The position numbers and the translations under genes were made by a program. 64,000 nucleotides of DNA from Pseudoalteromonas sp. (GTDB taxonomy: Bacteria; Pseudomonadota; Gammaproteobacteria; Enterobacterales; Alteromonadaceae): NCBI RefSeq assembly GCF_018402495.1, contig NZ_JAGYIU010000004.1, positions 372,001 through 436,000 on the forward strand. Reading direction: 5' to 3'. Below are positions 1 to 7,599 of this stretch, piece after piece. Position 1 is the first letter of the stretch; each line of letters begins with the position of its first letter. The notes beneath the pieces are model-generated. The model did no database searches. It saw only the letters and a list, made by a program, of their open reading frames with translations, and was not told the DNA's origin.

Positions 1-594
1 TATGTCGGTAAAGTGATCTTGTGGGTAATCATTAAAGCCCATTAAGTAATTAAAGCAATCTTTAGAGCCAGCTTGCAGGGCATAAATACGAATTTGCTGT
101 TCAAAGTTAAGCCGTAAACTACTAATTGCGGTTTTCATACCGAGCTGATCTACCGAAGGAATGGCACATTTTTGCAAATATCCCGCGCGTTCACCCTCTC
201 CTGAAAACCATATGCGCACTTTTTCGCTATAGCGCCCTGTTTTAGCGGGAAGATCAAACATTAAACGGGAGTGATTTTGTGCTTCTACATAAGCTAAATA
301 GTCATTAAATCCGGCACTAATAAGGGCATGATGAACAGGCACCAAACGTGGCTTAATTTTACCGTGTGTATGAAAGCTAAAGCACAGAATATTATTTTTA
401 AGTATTAGGTCATCAAGGGTTAAGCAGCCAATTTCATCACTGTAAGCGCCACTATAATAAGTAATTAAGGGCAGCCAAAAGTGCCAGTGTTTGGGCTGTT
501 CACGGGCAAGCCTTATATCACTATAAATATAACCGTTATAGAGCGTATGCAGCTCCATGGCTGAAAATGGACGACGACCAAGATGGGTTTTCAA
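1..594 (-). pseudogene. Tyrosine recombinase-like fragment (5'-truncated, runs off window)
   Basis: The minus strand has an open frame from a stop at 634-636 to the left edge, so the C-terminus is outside the window. From the TTG at 594 or the ATG at 558 it reads like the catalytic half of phage-type integrases: GRRPFSAMELHTLYNGYIYS, then HWHFWLPLITYYSGAYSDEI, then KPRLVPVHHALISAGFNDYL. Family members of this layout carry an N-terminal DNA-binding half before the RRPFS segment. Here that half is missing, because a stop and the neighbouring DUF2750 gene occupy the space. The box-I Arg (normally GxRxxE) is Tyr in GAYSDEI, and the HxxR box reads SSLRLNF. Recombinase activity is therefore unlikely. 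It is either a decaying integrase or a repurposed fold. Confidence 0.5.
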
Positions 595-625
595 CGTATT
601 ACCTTGACAGTTTTTATTATTTTTA

Positions 626-658
626 TATCCCAACTAACCGTTGCTGTTAGTTGGGATA
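626..658. repeat. 13-bp perfect inverted repeat (hairpin)
   Basis: Positions 626-638 (TATCCCAACTAAC) pair perfectly with 646-658 across a 7-base loop. The hairpin lies after the stop of the DUF2750 gene and contains the stop codon that opens the integrase-like frame. It has no T-tract on the exit side of either strand that would make it a standard terminator for the minus-strand gene. It may still act as a transcript end or as an old recombination site. Confidence 0.5.
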
Positions 659-683
659 ATGTCAGCGAACTAACGCCTAAAAC

Positions 684-1034
684 TTATTCGCTTAGCGCGC
701 GAGCTAAACCAACTGGCTCAATTTCTACACACACCTGATCGTCATTCCAATTTAAACCTACGAGTGCATCATCAGATTTAAGGTCTTCAACCCAATCATC
801 TAAAAACTCATCAAGGTTAATTTCTACAGGGCTGTAGTCTTGCCACTCTTCTTTACACTGTGCTTGTGCTGCGTCTTGTGATTCCCACAGTAAAAGTACA
901 TCGGTGTCGTCAAACTGATTTGACTCACATACAACAAAGCCACCATCATCGGCACCCAGTGCCCAGATCTGCTCACTAACACGTACTTTTTCTACAAAGC
1001 TAACTAGTTGTGATTCAATTTCGATATCGCTCAT
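684..1034 (-). CDS. DUF2750 domain-containing protein
   Basis: This acidic cytoplasmic protein of 116 residues has the DUF2750 pattern: WALGADDGGFVVCES near residues 24-38, DVLLLWES near 45-52, and a C-terminal DEFLDDWVEDL segment followed by a short strand motif. The function of the family is unknown. It has no signal peptide or membrane segment. A good ribosome site (AAAGGTGG) sits about 6 bases before the ATG. The frame starts just 11 bases after the remains of a glutathione S-transferase gene on the same strand, so the two may once have been co-transcribed. Recognition is by family pattern only. Confidence 0.8.
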   Translation of the reverse strand: MSDIEIESQLVSFVEKVRVSEQIWALGADDGGFVVCESNQFDDTDVLLLWESQDAAQAQCKEEWQDYSPVEINLDEFLDDWVEDLKSDDALVGLNWNDDQVCVEIEPVGLARALSE

Positions 1035-1045
1035 GTATCCACCTT

Positions 1046-1600
1046 TTAAAATTTAAGTCGAGGGTTGGTATTTTTAGTCGCTTGACGCTGACTAAACGCC
1101 TCATGAAACTTAACTAATTGCGTCTGCGCGCTAAAATCGGCTAGTTCACGAAAGCGTATCCGATCAAGTAAGCAGTATAAACTGATGTGGAGGCATTCAC
1201 AGCTTTTAAATTCATCATCGCATAAATGATCATTTAAATAGTGTGATATTTGCGCAACTCGCTCATTTTGCAGATTAAAAAAATAGCTTATCGGCTTGCA
1301 TATCAAATCCAGAAAGTTGGCATAGCAATAGTTCAACAAATGAATCATTGTAGGTCCTAATTAAAAATGCTCTTGAGGTCATATAAGTGGAGGTTGTTGG
1401 TTTTTTTAAGTAATACCAACCTGCATAAATATTTGAACAATTTAGGGCTGGCATGCCAGCGACTAAGTATAGGAATTTTAGCCGTTGGATTTTTTGTGAT
1501 TACCAAGGGCCTTAATAAATTCAAGCGCATAATTGTTTTTTTCTGCCCAGATTCTAACGCGCTGAACATAAGGGGAGGGAATAGAGCCAAATAATTGCAT
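1046..1600 (-). pseudogene. Glutathione S-transferase pseudogene
   Basis: Three pieces in different frames make up one broken GST. From the ATG at 1600 a frame reads MQLFGSIPSPYVQRVRIWAE and stops at 1478; this is the start of a thioredoxin-like GST domain. A second frame supplies the cis-proline segment NPTAKIPIL at 1465-1491. The change of frame falls at a run of six A (about 1492-1497), a typical slippage site. The C-terminal helical domain is open from 1348 to 1046 and includes ISLYCLLDRIRFRELADFSA and a QRQATKNTNPRL tail. The segment joining cis-Pro to the helical domain (about 1350-1464) does not resemble a GST, so there is probably a second lesion. The original enzyme would have conjugated glutathione in the cytoplasm. 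Confidence 0.75.
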
Positions 1601-1631
1601 AATGGGGCTTTTGCCAATTCCACATAAATAA

Positions 1632-1655
1632 AAAGCCGCTGCTGCGGCTTTATAA
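1632..1655 (-). terminator. Intrinsic terminator of ppiC
   Basis: AAAGCCGC at 1632-1639 pairs with GCGGCTTT at 1644-1651 around a TGCT loop. Read on the minus strand it is followed by a T-rich stretch, as expected for the end of the ppiC transcript. A-rich flanks on both sides suggest it may work in both directions. Confidence 0.75.
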
Positions 1656-1669
1656 AAAAATCAATTTGC

Positions 1670-1951
1670 TTACTCTGAACGGCTGGTTACTTCTAATAAG
1701 TGGTAGCCAAACTGTGTTTGTACAGGGCCTTGTACTTGATTTAGTGGTGCTGAGAAAACCACTGTGTCAAACTCAGGAACCATCATGCCAGGTCCAAATT
1801 CTCCTAGTGCACCTCCATCTTGACCCGATGGACAATTAGAGTGCAATTTAGCCAGTTCTGCAAAGTCTTCACCTTGCTCAATTTTTTCTTTAAGGTCTAA
1901 ACATTGTGATTCACTGTCTACGAGTATGTGCCTTGCACTTGCAACTGCCAT
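1670..1951 (-). CDS. ppiC: Peptidyl-prolyl cis-trans isomerase C (parvulin)
   Basis: At 93 residues this is a single stand-alone parvulin domain, the same length as PpiC of Escherichia coli. It catalyses cis-trans isomerisation of peptidyl-proline bonds in the cytoplasm. The parvulin landmarks are visible: ASARHILV at the N-terminus with the active-site His, CPSGQDGGALGEFGPGMMVP in the middle, and GPVQTQFGYHLLEV near the end. There is no signal peptide. AGGAGAA lies 4 bases before the ATG. It is monocistronic, with a terminator right after the stop. Confidence 0.93.
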   Translation of the reverse strand: MAVASARHILVDSESQCLDLKEKIEQGEDFAELAKLHSNCPSGQDGGALGEFGPGMMVPEFDTVVFSAPLNQVQGPVQTQFGYHLLEVTSRSE

Positions 1952-2026
1952 AAGTTCTCCTACCTGTAAGTTTAGTTTTTAAATCTGATAACCACATCTT
2001 AGTAAGGTTAAACTGAAAACACAAAA

Positions 2027-2596
2027 TTAAAATGCACTTTTGATTGCGCTTTCCAGTTTTGCTGAATCTGGTGCTACGCGACTATTAAAACGTTTGATAG
2101 TTTTGCGATCCGCTGAAACCACGTATTTATAAAAATTCCAATTAGGTGAACTCGTTTGTGCGTTTAAATGCTTAAAAATAGGATTGGCATCACTGCCGCG
2201 CACTGCGCTGGTGGCCAGCATAGGGAAGGTAACACCGTAGTTTATGTAGCACACTTTGGCAGTGTCTTTTTCATCGTTTTCTTCTTGAAAAAAGTCATCT
2301 GATGGAAAACCTAACACCACTAAACCTTGTTCTTTATATTTTTTGTAGAGTGCTTCTAATCCTTCAAATTGCGAAGTAAAACCGCAGTTACTTGCGGTGT
2401 TAACAATTAAAAGAGGTTTGTTTTTAAATTCACATAAATTAAGGGTGTCGGTTGAGCGAAGCTTTCTAAGAGAAACATTAGTGAAGTCATTGCAGGTGTT
2501 AGCTTTAACTGAAGGTGTATTGGCGTCTGTGGCATTAATGTTTAGCGAAACACCACTTAGTGTTAAAGTTAAACCGAATATTATTTTTTTTATCAT
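2027..2596 (-). CDS. Exported glutathione peroxidase family protein
   Basis: The protein has 189 residues from the ATG at 2596, which has AAGGT 6 bases upstream; a longer frame starts 7 codons earlier. A signal peptide (residues 1-23, MIKKIIFGLTLTLSGVSLNI...) sends it to the periplasm. The redox Cys is C71 in NTASNCGFTSQ, and the conserved Trp-Asn pair is W153-N154 (NWNFYKYV). In the usual GFPCNQF motif this protein has GFPSDDF, so the tetrad Gln is replaced by Asp and that Cys position is Ser. It probably reduces peroxides with a thiol donor, perhaps thioredoxin-like, but the altered tetrad leaves activity uncertain. It is transcribed alone, divergent from the acetyltransferase gene. Confidence 0.85.
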   Translation of the reverse strand: MIKKIIFGLTLTLSGVSLNINATDANTPSVKANTCNDFTNVSLRKLRSTDTLNLCEFKNKPLLIVNTASNCGFTSQFEGLEALYKKYKEQGLVVLGFPSDDFFQEENDEKDTAKVCYINYGVTFPMLATSAVRGSDANPIFKHLNAQTSSPNWNFYKYVVSADRKTIKRFNSRVAPDSAKLESAIKSAF

Positions 2597-2684
2597 GCTA
2601 TTACCTTGAGTGCGCAATGTGGGTATTTATGTGACTTATCATACGCTACTATAAGATAAATTGATCAATTAAACTTATTTTTCT

Positions 2685-3170
2685 ATGACTATACGATTAG
2701 CAAAACCTGATGATTTAACTGCCATTGTTGCCATTTACAATGAAGCTATTCCTAGTCGAATGGTTACCGCAGATACCGAAGAGGTCACCGTTGCTGATAA
2801 ACAATCATGGTTCGATAGCCATACCGCTAAAAGACCTATTTTTGTTTACTGCGAAAATGACCAAGTATTAGCGTGGGTTAGTTATAAATCATTTTATGGT
2901 CGTCCAGCTTACAACGGTACTGTTGAACTAAGCATTTATATAACTGCAGCAGCACAAGGTAAGGGGCTAGGTAAAAAACTCATGCAATTTGCGCAACAAC
3001 AGGCAAAACAATTGGATATAGAGGTGTTGCTTGGATTTATTTTTAGCCATAACACGCCAAGTATTAAATTGTTTAAGCATTTTGATTTTACTGTTTGGGG
3101 AGAGCTACCTAATGTAGCTAAAATGGATAGCCAACTTTATAGCCTAACTATTTTTGGTAAACATTTATAA
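2685..3170 (+). CDS. GNAT family N-acetyltransferase (phosphinothricin acetyltransferase-like)
   Basis: This 161-residue protein is a single GNAT domain. The N-terminus IRLAKPDDLTAIVAIYNEAI and the acetyl-CoA loop AQGKGLGKKL (near residue 91) match the Pat/Bar/YncA group, which acetylates small amino substrates such as phosphinothricin, methionine derivatives or other amino acids. The substrate here cannot be read from sequence. It has no signal peptide and is cytoplasmic. It is a single-gene unit, divergent from the peroxidase gene and convergent with queG, with a terminator that overlaps the end of queG. Confidence 0.85.
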   Translation: MTIRLAKPDDLTAIVAIYNEAIPSRMVTADTEEVTVADKQSWFDSHTAKRPIFVYCENDQVLAWVSYKSFYGRPAYNGTVELSIYITAAAQGKGLGKKLMQFAQQQAKQLDIEVLLGFIFSHNTPSIKLFKHFDFTVWGELPNVAKMDSQLYSLTIFGKHL

Positions 3171-3210
3171 TACGAGGTAAAAACGGTGTTTGCTCCAAAA
3201 CATTAACGCT

Positions 3211-3245
3211 AAAGGCTTATGCGTCTCTGGGTAAGCCTTTTTCAA
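3211..3245 (+). terminator. Terminator of the GNAT gene, overlapping the queG 3' end
   Basis: AAAGGCTTA at 3211-3219 pairs with TAAGCCTTT at 3232-3240, and a run of T follows on the plus strand. The left arm contains the queG stop codon, so the hairpin is built partly from the coding sequence of the convergent gene. Confidence 0.7.
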
Positions 3246-4374
3246 CTATACGTATTAATCGAGCTGTTTTTCGACGTTGCTGCTTTTGTTTATCATGTTG
3301 CTGGGTGAGCGCCCAATTGATGTGCTCGCAAACTAATTCGCTCGCATCGTGGCGTTTATCTTCGAGAGCGTGAATAATTGCTGGGCTAAAATCTGCGTTG
3401 CCTAAGCCAACCGCTATATTTCGTAACCAACGCTCATGGCCAATGCGCCGAATAGGGCTGCCCTCGGTATTTGTTAAAAAGGTAGTTTCATCCCAGGCAA
3501 ATAACGCGAGTAAATCTTTATTTTTTAACTGTGTACGGGGGTGGAAGTCTTGTTCGTCGGTAATTTGTCCATAGCGATTCCATGGGCACACTAACTGGCA
3601 ATCATCGCAACCATAAATGCGGTTACCCATTAAGGTTCGGTATTGCTCTGGAATAGCTCCTTGATGCTCTATGGTTAAATACGATATGCATTTACGTGCA
3701 TCTACCACATAAGGTTCTACAATAGCGCCGGTGGGGCAAAGGGTTATACAGGCAACACATTTACCACAACCTTCGAACGTGTTTTCATCATCAATAGGCA
3801 GTGGTAAATCTACAAATAACTCACCTAAAAAGAACCAAGAACCCGCCTCTTTATTTATTAATAAAGAATGTTTACCTCGCCAGCCAAGCCCTGCTTTTTC
3901 AGCTAATTGACGCTCAAGCACTGGCGCTGAATCAACAAAAGGCCTAAAGCCATAGTCACCTACCTGCTGTTCAATTTTTTTACCTAATTGCTTGAGCCGA
4001 TTGCGCATTAATTTGTGGTAGTCACGGCCAAGCGCATAGCGGCTGATATAGGCTTTTTCGGTATTTTTAAGGTTTTTGGCAAAGCCTGAATCTGGCGGCA
4101 GGTAATTCATTTTTACTGAAATAACCCGTTGCGTGCCAGGGACTAGCTCGCTAGGGCGGGCGCGTTTCATTCCATGTGCAGCCATGTAATCCATTGAGCC
4201 ATGAAACCCTGCATCAAGCCAACGCTGAAGCTGTGCTTCATGCTTAGTTAAATCAATGTCAGTAATGCCCACTTCACTAAAGCCAAGTTGTTGGCCCCAT
4301 AATTTTATTTGCTGGGCTAGCTGTTCATAGTTTGGTTTTACGTCGCTCACATACTTCACACAGTTAAATGACAA
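3217..4374 (-). CDS. queG: Epoxyqueuosine reductase
   Basis: QueG carries out the last step of queuosine synthesis, reducing epoxyqueuosine to queuosine in the anticodon of tRNAs with GUN anticodons. It uses cobalamin and two [4Fe-4S] clusters in the cytoplasm. The length (385 residues) fits the family. Both cluster motifs are visible: CGKCVACITLCPTGAI near residues 203-218, and CDDCQLVCPWNRYG near 256-269. The N-terminal cobalamin-binding part contains GFHGSMDYMA and the segment WRGKHSLLI before the clusters. The basic C-terminal tail (KQKQQRRKTARLIRIVEK) likely helps tRNA contact. The first ATG is used here; an in-frame GTG eight codons later is an alternative. It stands alone, not beside tsaE or nnr as in many enterobacteria. 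Confidence 0.95.
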   Translation of the reverse strand: MSFNCVKYVSDVKPNYEQLAQQIKLWGQQLGFSEVGITDIDLTKHEAQLQRWLDAGFHGSMDYMAAHGMKRARPSELVPGTQRVISVKMNYLPPDSGFAKNLKNTEKAYISRYALGRDYHKLMRNRLKQLGKKIEQQVGDYGFRPFVDSAPVLERQLAEKAGLGWRGKHSLLINKEAGSWFFLGELFVDLPLPIDDENTFEGCGKCVACITLCPTGAIVEPYVVDARKCISYLTIEHQGAIPEQYRTLMGNRIYGCDDCQLVCPWNRYGQITDEQDFHPRTQLKNKDLLALFAWDETTFLTNTEGSPIRRIGHERWLRNIAVGLGNADFSPAIIHALEDKRHDASELVCEHINWALTQQHDKQKQQRRKTARLIRIVEKGLPRDA

Positions 4375-4420
4375 GCCGCTTAATTTAGCATAATCGCGGC
4401 TTGGGTGAAATTGTTATTGC

Positions 4421-5641
4421 CTAATCTACAAAGCGTTTTAACTGTTGTTGGGTTTGTTGGCTTAGCTTTTGTGATTGCTCAGAATCATGCAGTGCTGTAT
4501 CTATTTGTTGCTTAGCTTGTTCGCCTAGCGCCACAATTTGCTCAACCGATTCATGCGTTTGGTTTTGGGTATCTTCGAGCAAATGCACGGCATTGGCTAT
4601 TTGCTGTAATTGTTGTTGATTAAGTTCAAACTCATTGAGCATTTTACCAAACCCATCAGAGGTGGTGTTAATTGATGTTTGCGCATTATTTGAGTGGTTT
4701 ATTAATTGCTCTGACTCTTTATTCGTTTCATTAACGAGCTCATTCATTTGGGTAATAAAATCACTAATTTGGCGTGTTGCGTCGCTTACTTTAACCGATA
4801 GGGTACGAACTTCATCGGCAACCACGGCAAAACCTCGCCCGGCTTCACCAGCGCGTGCCGCTTCTATGGCTGCATTAAGTGCTAATAAGTTAGTTTGATC
4901 CGAAAACTCTTCAACCATTTTTAAAATACTGCGAATGTTTTCGCTGTTCTCTTTCAAGCCCGCAATCGTTTTAGAAAAACTACCCAGCATTTCATTAATA
5001 AGTCTTACCTGTTCAACTAGTTTTGACAGCTCACCAGCAGAGAGCTTTACAAAATTAAGGTGTTCATTATTGACCTGATGTACGCTATCAGTGTTACTTA
5101 CTATATCTTGCAGGCTTTGGGTAATTTGGTTACTGGCATTAATTATGGTGTGGCTTAAATTAATTTGCTGCTCACTCAATTGTTCAGTGTGTTGCATTGA
5201 TTGCGTTACTTGGCTGTTACTCTGCACACTCTCTTGGGCGCTGGTGTAGGTAGTACTTAATAAACTATTTAAATGGGTAGTAAATTGATTGTATTGCTCA
5301 CTTAAATCTCTAAATTCATCAAACGTGAAATGGGGTAATTTGGCTGCTAAATTCGCATCTTGTTGATTAATATTAATCAACGTATCGCGCATTGCTTTTA
5401 CCGGGCGCACAATTAAAAAGCGCATATAAAAAATAGTAAAAATAAAGCCTGCAATAATAAGTAGCGCAAGTGCCCAAAATAAGCCAGTGCTTTGCTGGTT
5501 TTCGGTTAAACTACTGTGTAACCAAAACAAAGTAATGGCTTGAAATAAAAAAACAAAACTTAAATTCCCAACTATTTTTCGGGTCAAAGTATAAAACAGT
5601 GTTTGTTCTAAAAAATTATAAATACGCATGTAGCTACTCAT
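4421..5641 (-). CDS. Methyl-accepting chemotaxis protein
   Basis: The protein of 406 residues is a membrane receptor that passes signals to CheA/CheW. Two membrane segments (about 24-44 and 53-73) are separated by a loop of only some ten residues, so there is almost no periplasmic sensor domain. A HAMP linker follows (about 74-130), then the cytoplasmic coiled-coil. The signalling hairpin is clear: [20 protein letters not shown], then [14 protein letters not shown]. With no external ligand domain it probably senses a membrane or intracellular state, or works with a partner. It is transcribed alone, and no flagellar-type sigma-28 promoter was recognised upstream. Confidence 0.9.
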   Translation of the reverse strand: MSSYMRIYNFLEQTLFYTLTRKIVGNLSFVFLFQAITLFWLHSSLTENQQSTGLFWALALLIIAGFIFTIFYMRFLIVRPVKAMRDTLININQQDANLAAKLPHFTFDEFRDLSEQYNQFTTHLNSLLSTTYTSAQESVQSNSQVTQSMQHTEQLSEQQINLSHTIINASNQITQSLQDIVSNTDSVHQVNNEHLNFVKLSAGELSKLVEQVRLINEMLGSFSKTIAGLKENSENIRSILKMVEEFSDQTNLLALNAAIEAARAGEAGRGFAVVADEVRTLSVKVSDATRQISDFITQMNELVNETNKESEQLINHSNNAQTSINTTSDGFGKMLNEFELNQQQLQQIANAVHLLEDTQNQTHESVEQIVALGEQAKQQIDTALHDSEQSQKLSQQTQQQLKRFVD

Positions 5642-5699
5642 TAAATAGTGACCTACTAAATTATTGTTTTTATAGCATAAATGGCAATTAAATAATTAG

Positions 5700-6404
5700 T
5701 TATAGTTCATTTAATTGCGCTAAATAATGCTTAGTTCGTTCAGGGTCGTTAGTAAAAATACCATCAACACCACAGGCAAGCATCAGTTTAATATCTTCGA
5801 CTTCATCTACGGTGTAAGCAAATACTTGTAAACCGCGCATTTTGGCATCGTCTACAAACGGTTTGTTCATAAAGTTTTTGTCAATATGAATGCTGTAGGC
5901 GTGTAAGTCTTGTGCAAACTTTGCATACTGCAATGGAATTGATGCAGTAAGTGCGCCAATTTTAAGCCACGATAAACGGCTCTTTAGCCAGTGTAGTTGA
6001 TGATGATTAAATGATGAAACTAAAATATTGTCAGCGGTTATTTTTTTGTTCGCAATGTTACTTTCAAGCACGGTTGCAAACTTTTCAAGTTCAAAGGTAT
6101 GCTTTAGCTCTAAATTGAGTAAGGTTTGGTTATTATTCCAGTCTATTAATTGCTGCAAAGTAGGGACTTGTTCGCCATTTCCTGCATCAAACAGTTTAAT
6201 TTGCTGGGCACTAAAGTCGCACACTTTGCCTTTGCCATTAGTGGTTCTATCGAGGTAGGTATCGTGAATAATAACGTAATCATCAAGCGCGCTTTGTACA
6301 TCAACCTCAATGCCATCTACATTCGCTTTTAACGCCGCTATAATGGCGCTTTGCGTATTTTCGGGGAAGTGTGTGCTTGCGCCTCTATGTGCAAATATTT
6401 TCAT
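5700..6404 (-). CDS. Glycerophosphodiester phosphodiesterase
   Basis: The enzyme hydrolyses glycerophosphodiesters to glycerol-3-phosphate and an alcohol. From the ATG at 6404 it has 234 residues with a GDPD TIM-barrel start FAHRGASTHFPENT, then GIEVDVQ and VIIHDTYLDRTTNGKG, and ends with IFTNDPERTKHYL. There is no signal peptide, so it is a cytoplasmic UgpQ-type enzyme. The ATG overlaps the stop of the upstream EamA transporter gene by four bases (ATGA), which decides this start over a longer frame opening at 6431 and points to translational coupling. It likely recycles phospholipid head-group diesters. Confidence 0.92.
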   Translation of the reverse strand: MKIFAHRGASTHFPENTQSAIIAALKANVDGIEVDVQSALDDYVIIHDTYLDRTTNGKGKVCDFSAQQIKLFDAGNGEQVPTLQQLIDWNNNQTLLNLELKHTFELEKFATVLESNIANKKITADNILVSSFNHHQLHWLKSRLSWLKIGALTASIPLQYAKFAQDLHAYSIHIDKNFMNKPFVDDAKMRGLQVFAYTVDEVEDIKLMLACGVDGIFTNDPERTKHYLAQLNEL

Positions 6405-7267
6405 GGCTGCTTTTTCCGTGAAATTGACCAAGTTTCAAAGCACGCAGCACTAACAATCAGTGCGCCACCAATCAGGGTCATCACTGAGGGGCGTTCGTGC
6501 AGAATAATTATAGCCAGTATTGTGCCATAAAGGGGCTGTAAGCAAGAAATCAATCCAGCGGTTGCTGCTGATAAATGTTTTAAACTCGCTGCAAATAACG
6601 AATGCGGCATCGCAGTAAACACCACACCGGCAATAAGCAGCAATATTAAATCAGTATCATTAATTTCTGTTATGGGCACTTCAATAAAAGCACACAGCAT
6701 CAGGCTTGCCACTAAGGTTTGGTAAAACATGGTTTGCGGTCCACCATACTCGCTAAAGTAGCGTTTATGAGTAATATTACGAAGAGCAAAAAATAATGCT
6801 GATACCACGCCCGTCACAACACCTAAAGTGATGTCATCGCCTAAATTAACGTTAGGGATCAATAAATAAATGCCAAAAATCACCACCACAGCACTTATTA
6901 TATCTTTTGTTTTGGGCTTACTTTTATTAAATAGGGGTTCTAAAAATACCGTGATCACGGGATAGGTAAAAAAGGCTAACATGCCCACGGTAATTCCCGC
7001 CAATTGCATGCCTGCAAAATAGGTTACCCAGTGAATACCTACGGCAACGCCTAATAAAATGGCAATCACATAATCTTTAGCGCGATGCAGCTTAATTGGT
7101 TTTTTTTGCAAAGTTAGTAGCACACAAATTGCCAGCCCAGCGATAGCCGCGCGATAAGCGGTAATATCTAATGCATTCAAACCAATTAGCTTTGCGAATA
7201 AGGCGGTACCGCCAAATAAAAGGACAGCAATGTGTAAGTAAATTAAGCTTTGTTGTTGGGACTGCAT
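6401..7267 (-). CDS. DMT family (EamA) transporter
   Basis: The protein has 288 residues and about ten hydrophobic segments arranged as two EamA repeats (about 9-135 and 148-280), the layout of the drug/metabolite exporter family. LHIAVLLFGGTALFAKLIGL at the start and HLSAATAGLISCLQPLYGTI in the second repeat are typical. It resides in the inner membrane. The substrate is unknown; family members export amino acids, nucleotides or other metabolites. It is the first gene of a two-gene unit with the glycerophosphodiesterase, which overlaps it by four bases. A metabolic link between the two is possible but not shown. Confidence 0.9.
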   Translation of the reverse strand: MQSQQQSLIYLHIAVLLFGGTALFAKLIGLNALDITAYRAAIAGLAICVLLTLQKKPIKLHRAKDYVIAILLGVAVGIHWVTYFAGMQLAGITVGMLAFFTYPVITVFLEPLFNKSKPKTKDIISAVVVIFGIYLLIPNVNLGDDITLGVVTGVVSALFFALRNITHKRYFSEYGGPQTMFYQTLVASLMLCAFIEVPITEINDTDLILLLIAGVVFTAMPHSLFAASLKHLSAATAGLISCLQPLYGTILAIIILHERPSVMTLIGGALIVSAACFETWSISRKKQP

Positions 7268-7340
7268 TAAATTTCCTGGTCACTTTTTTTGGCTATATTA
7301 GCATTGCTTTTATACTCAGAAGATGAATTTTTCTATTTCA

Positions 7341-7352
7341 TGACAAATGTCA
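7341..7352. promoter_or_regulatory. Palindrome TGACAAATGTCA, candidate operator
   Basis: TGACA and TGTCA flank a 2-base centre in the space between the divergent EamA gene and the small membrane protein / two-component genes. A further AATGACACT half-site lies about 10 bases downstream. It is a plausible operator for the adjacent LuxR-type regulator or another dimeric factor; this is inference from position and symmetry. Confidence 0.3.
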
Positions 7353-7428
7353 GCCAAGTTAATGACACTTCACACTCTTATCTATTTTACCCACTGGCAT
7401 AGTTACCTTACTTATATTGGAGGGTGTT

Positions 7429-7599
7429 ATGAATTCTTTAATTTTAACAAGCTTAAGCATTAGCGATTTTTTAGAAACACTAAGTTTTACTATCACTTAT
7501 GTCGATTGTTTTATGTTCGTATGCATTTTTATGTTATTTGTATTTATTAATAAAAAGAGTGCTATAAATAAAAATAATAGGCCAGAGGTATTGGTATGA
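7429..7599 (+). CDS. Small single-pass membrane protein upstream of a two-component system
   Basis: The start at 7429 is chosen because GGAGGG lies 4 bases before this ATG; a TTG four codons upstream would bury that site. The product has 56 residues: a short polar N-terminal stretch (SLSISDFLETLSFT), a hydrophobic helix at about 24-43 (YVDCFMFVCIFMLFVFI) and a basic tail KKSAINKNN. Its last codons overlap the kinase start by four bases (ATGA). The tight coupling suggests a partner or modulator of the kinase. I do not recognise a family. Confidence 0.7.
   Translation: MNSLILTSLSISDFLETLSFTITYVDCFMFVCIFMLFVFINKKSAINKNNRPEVLV

Noticed and set aside
1367-1594. 75-residue plus-strand frame
   Set aside because: It lies antisense to the GST pseudogene pieces, which show real homology; it has no domain or ribosome site.
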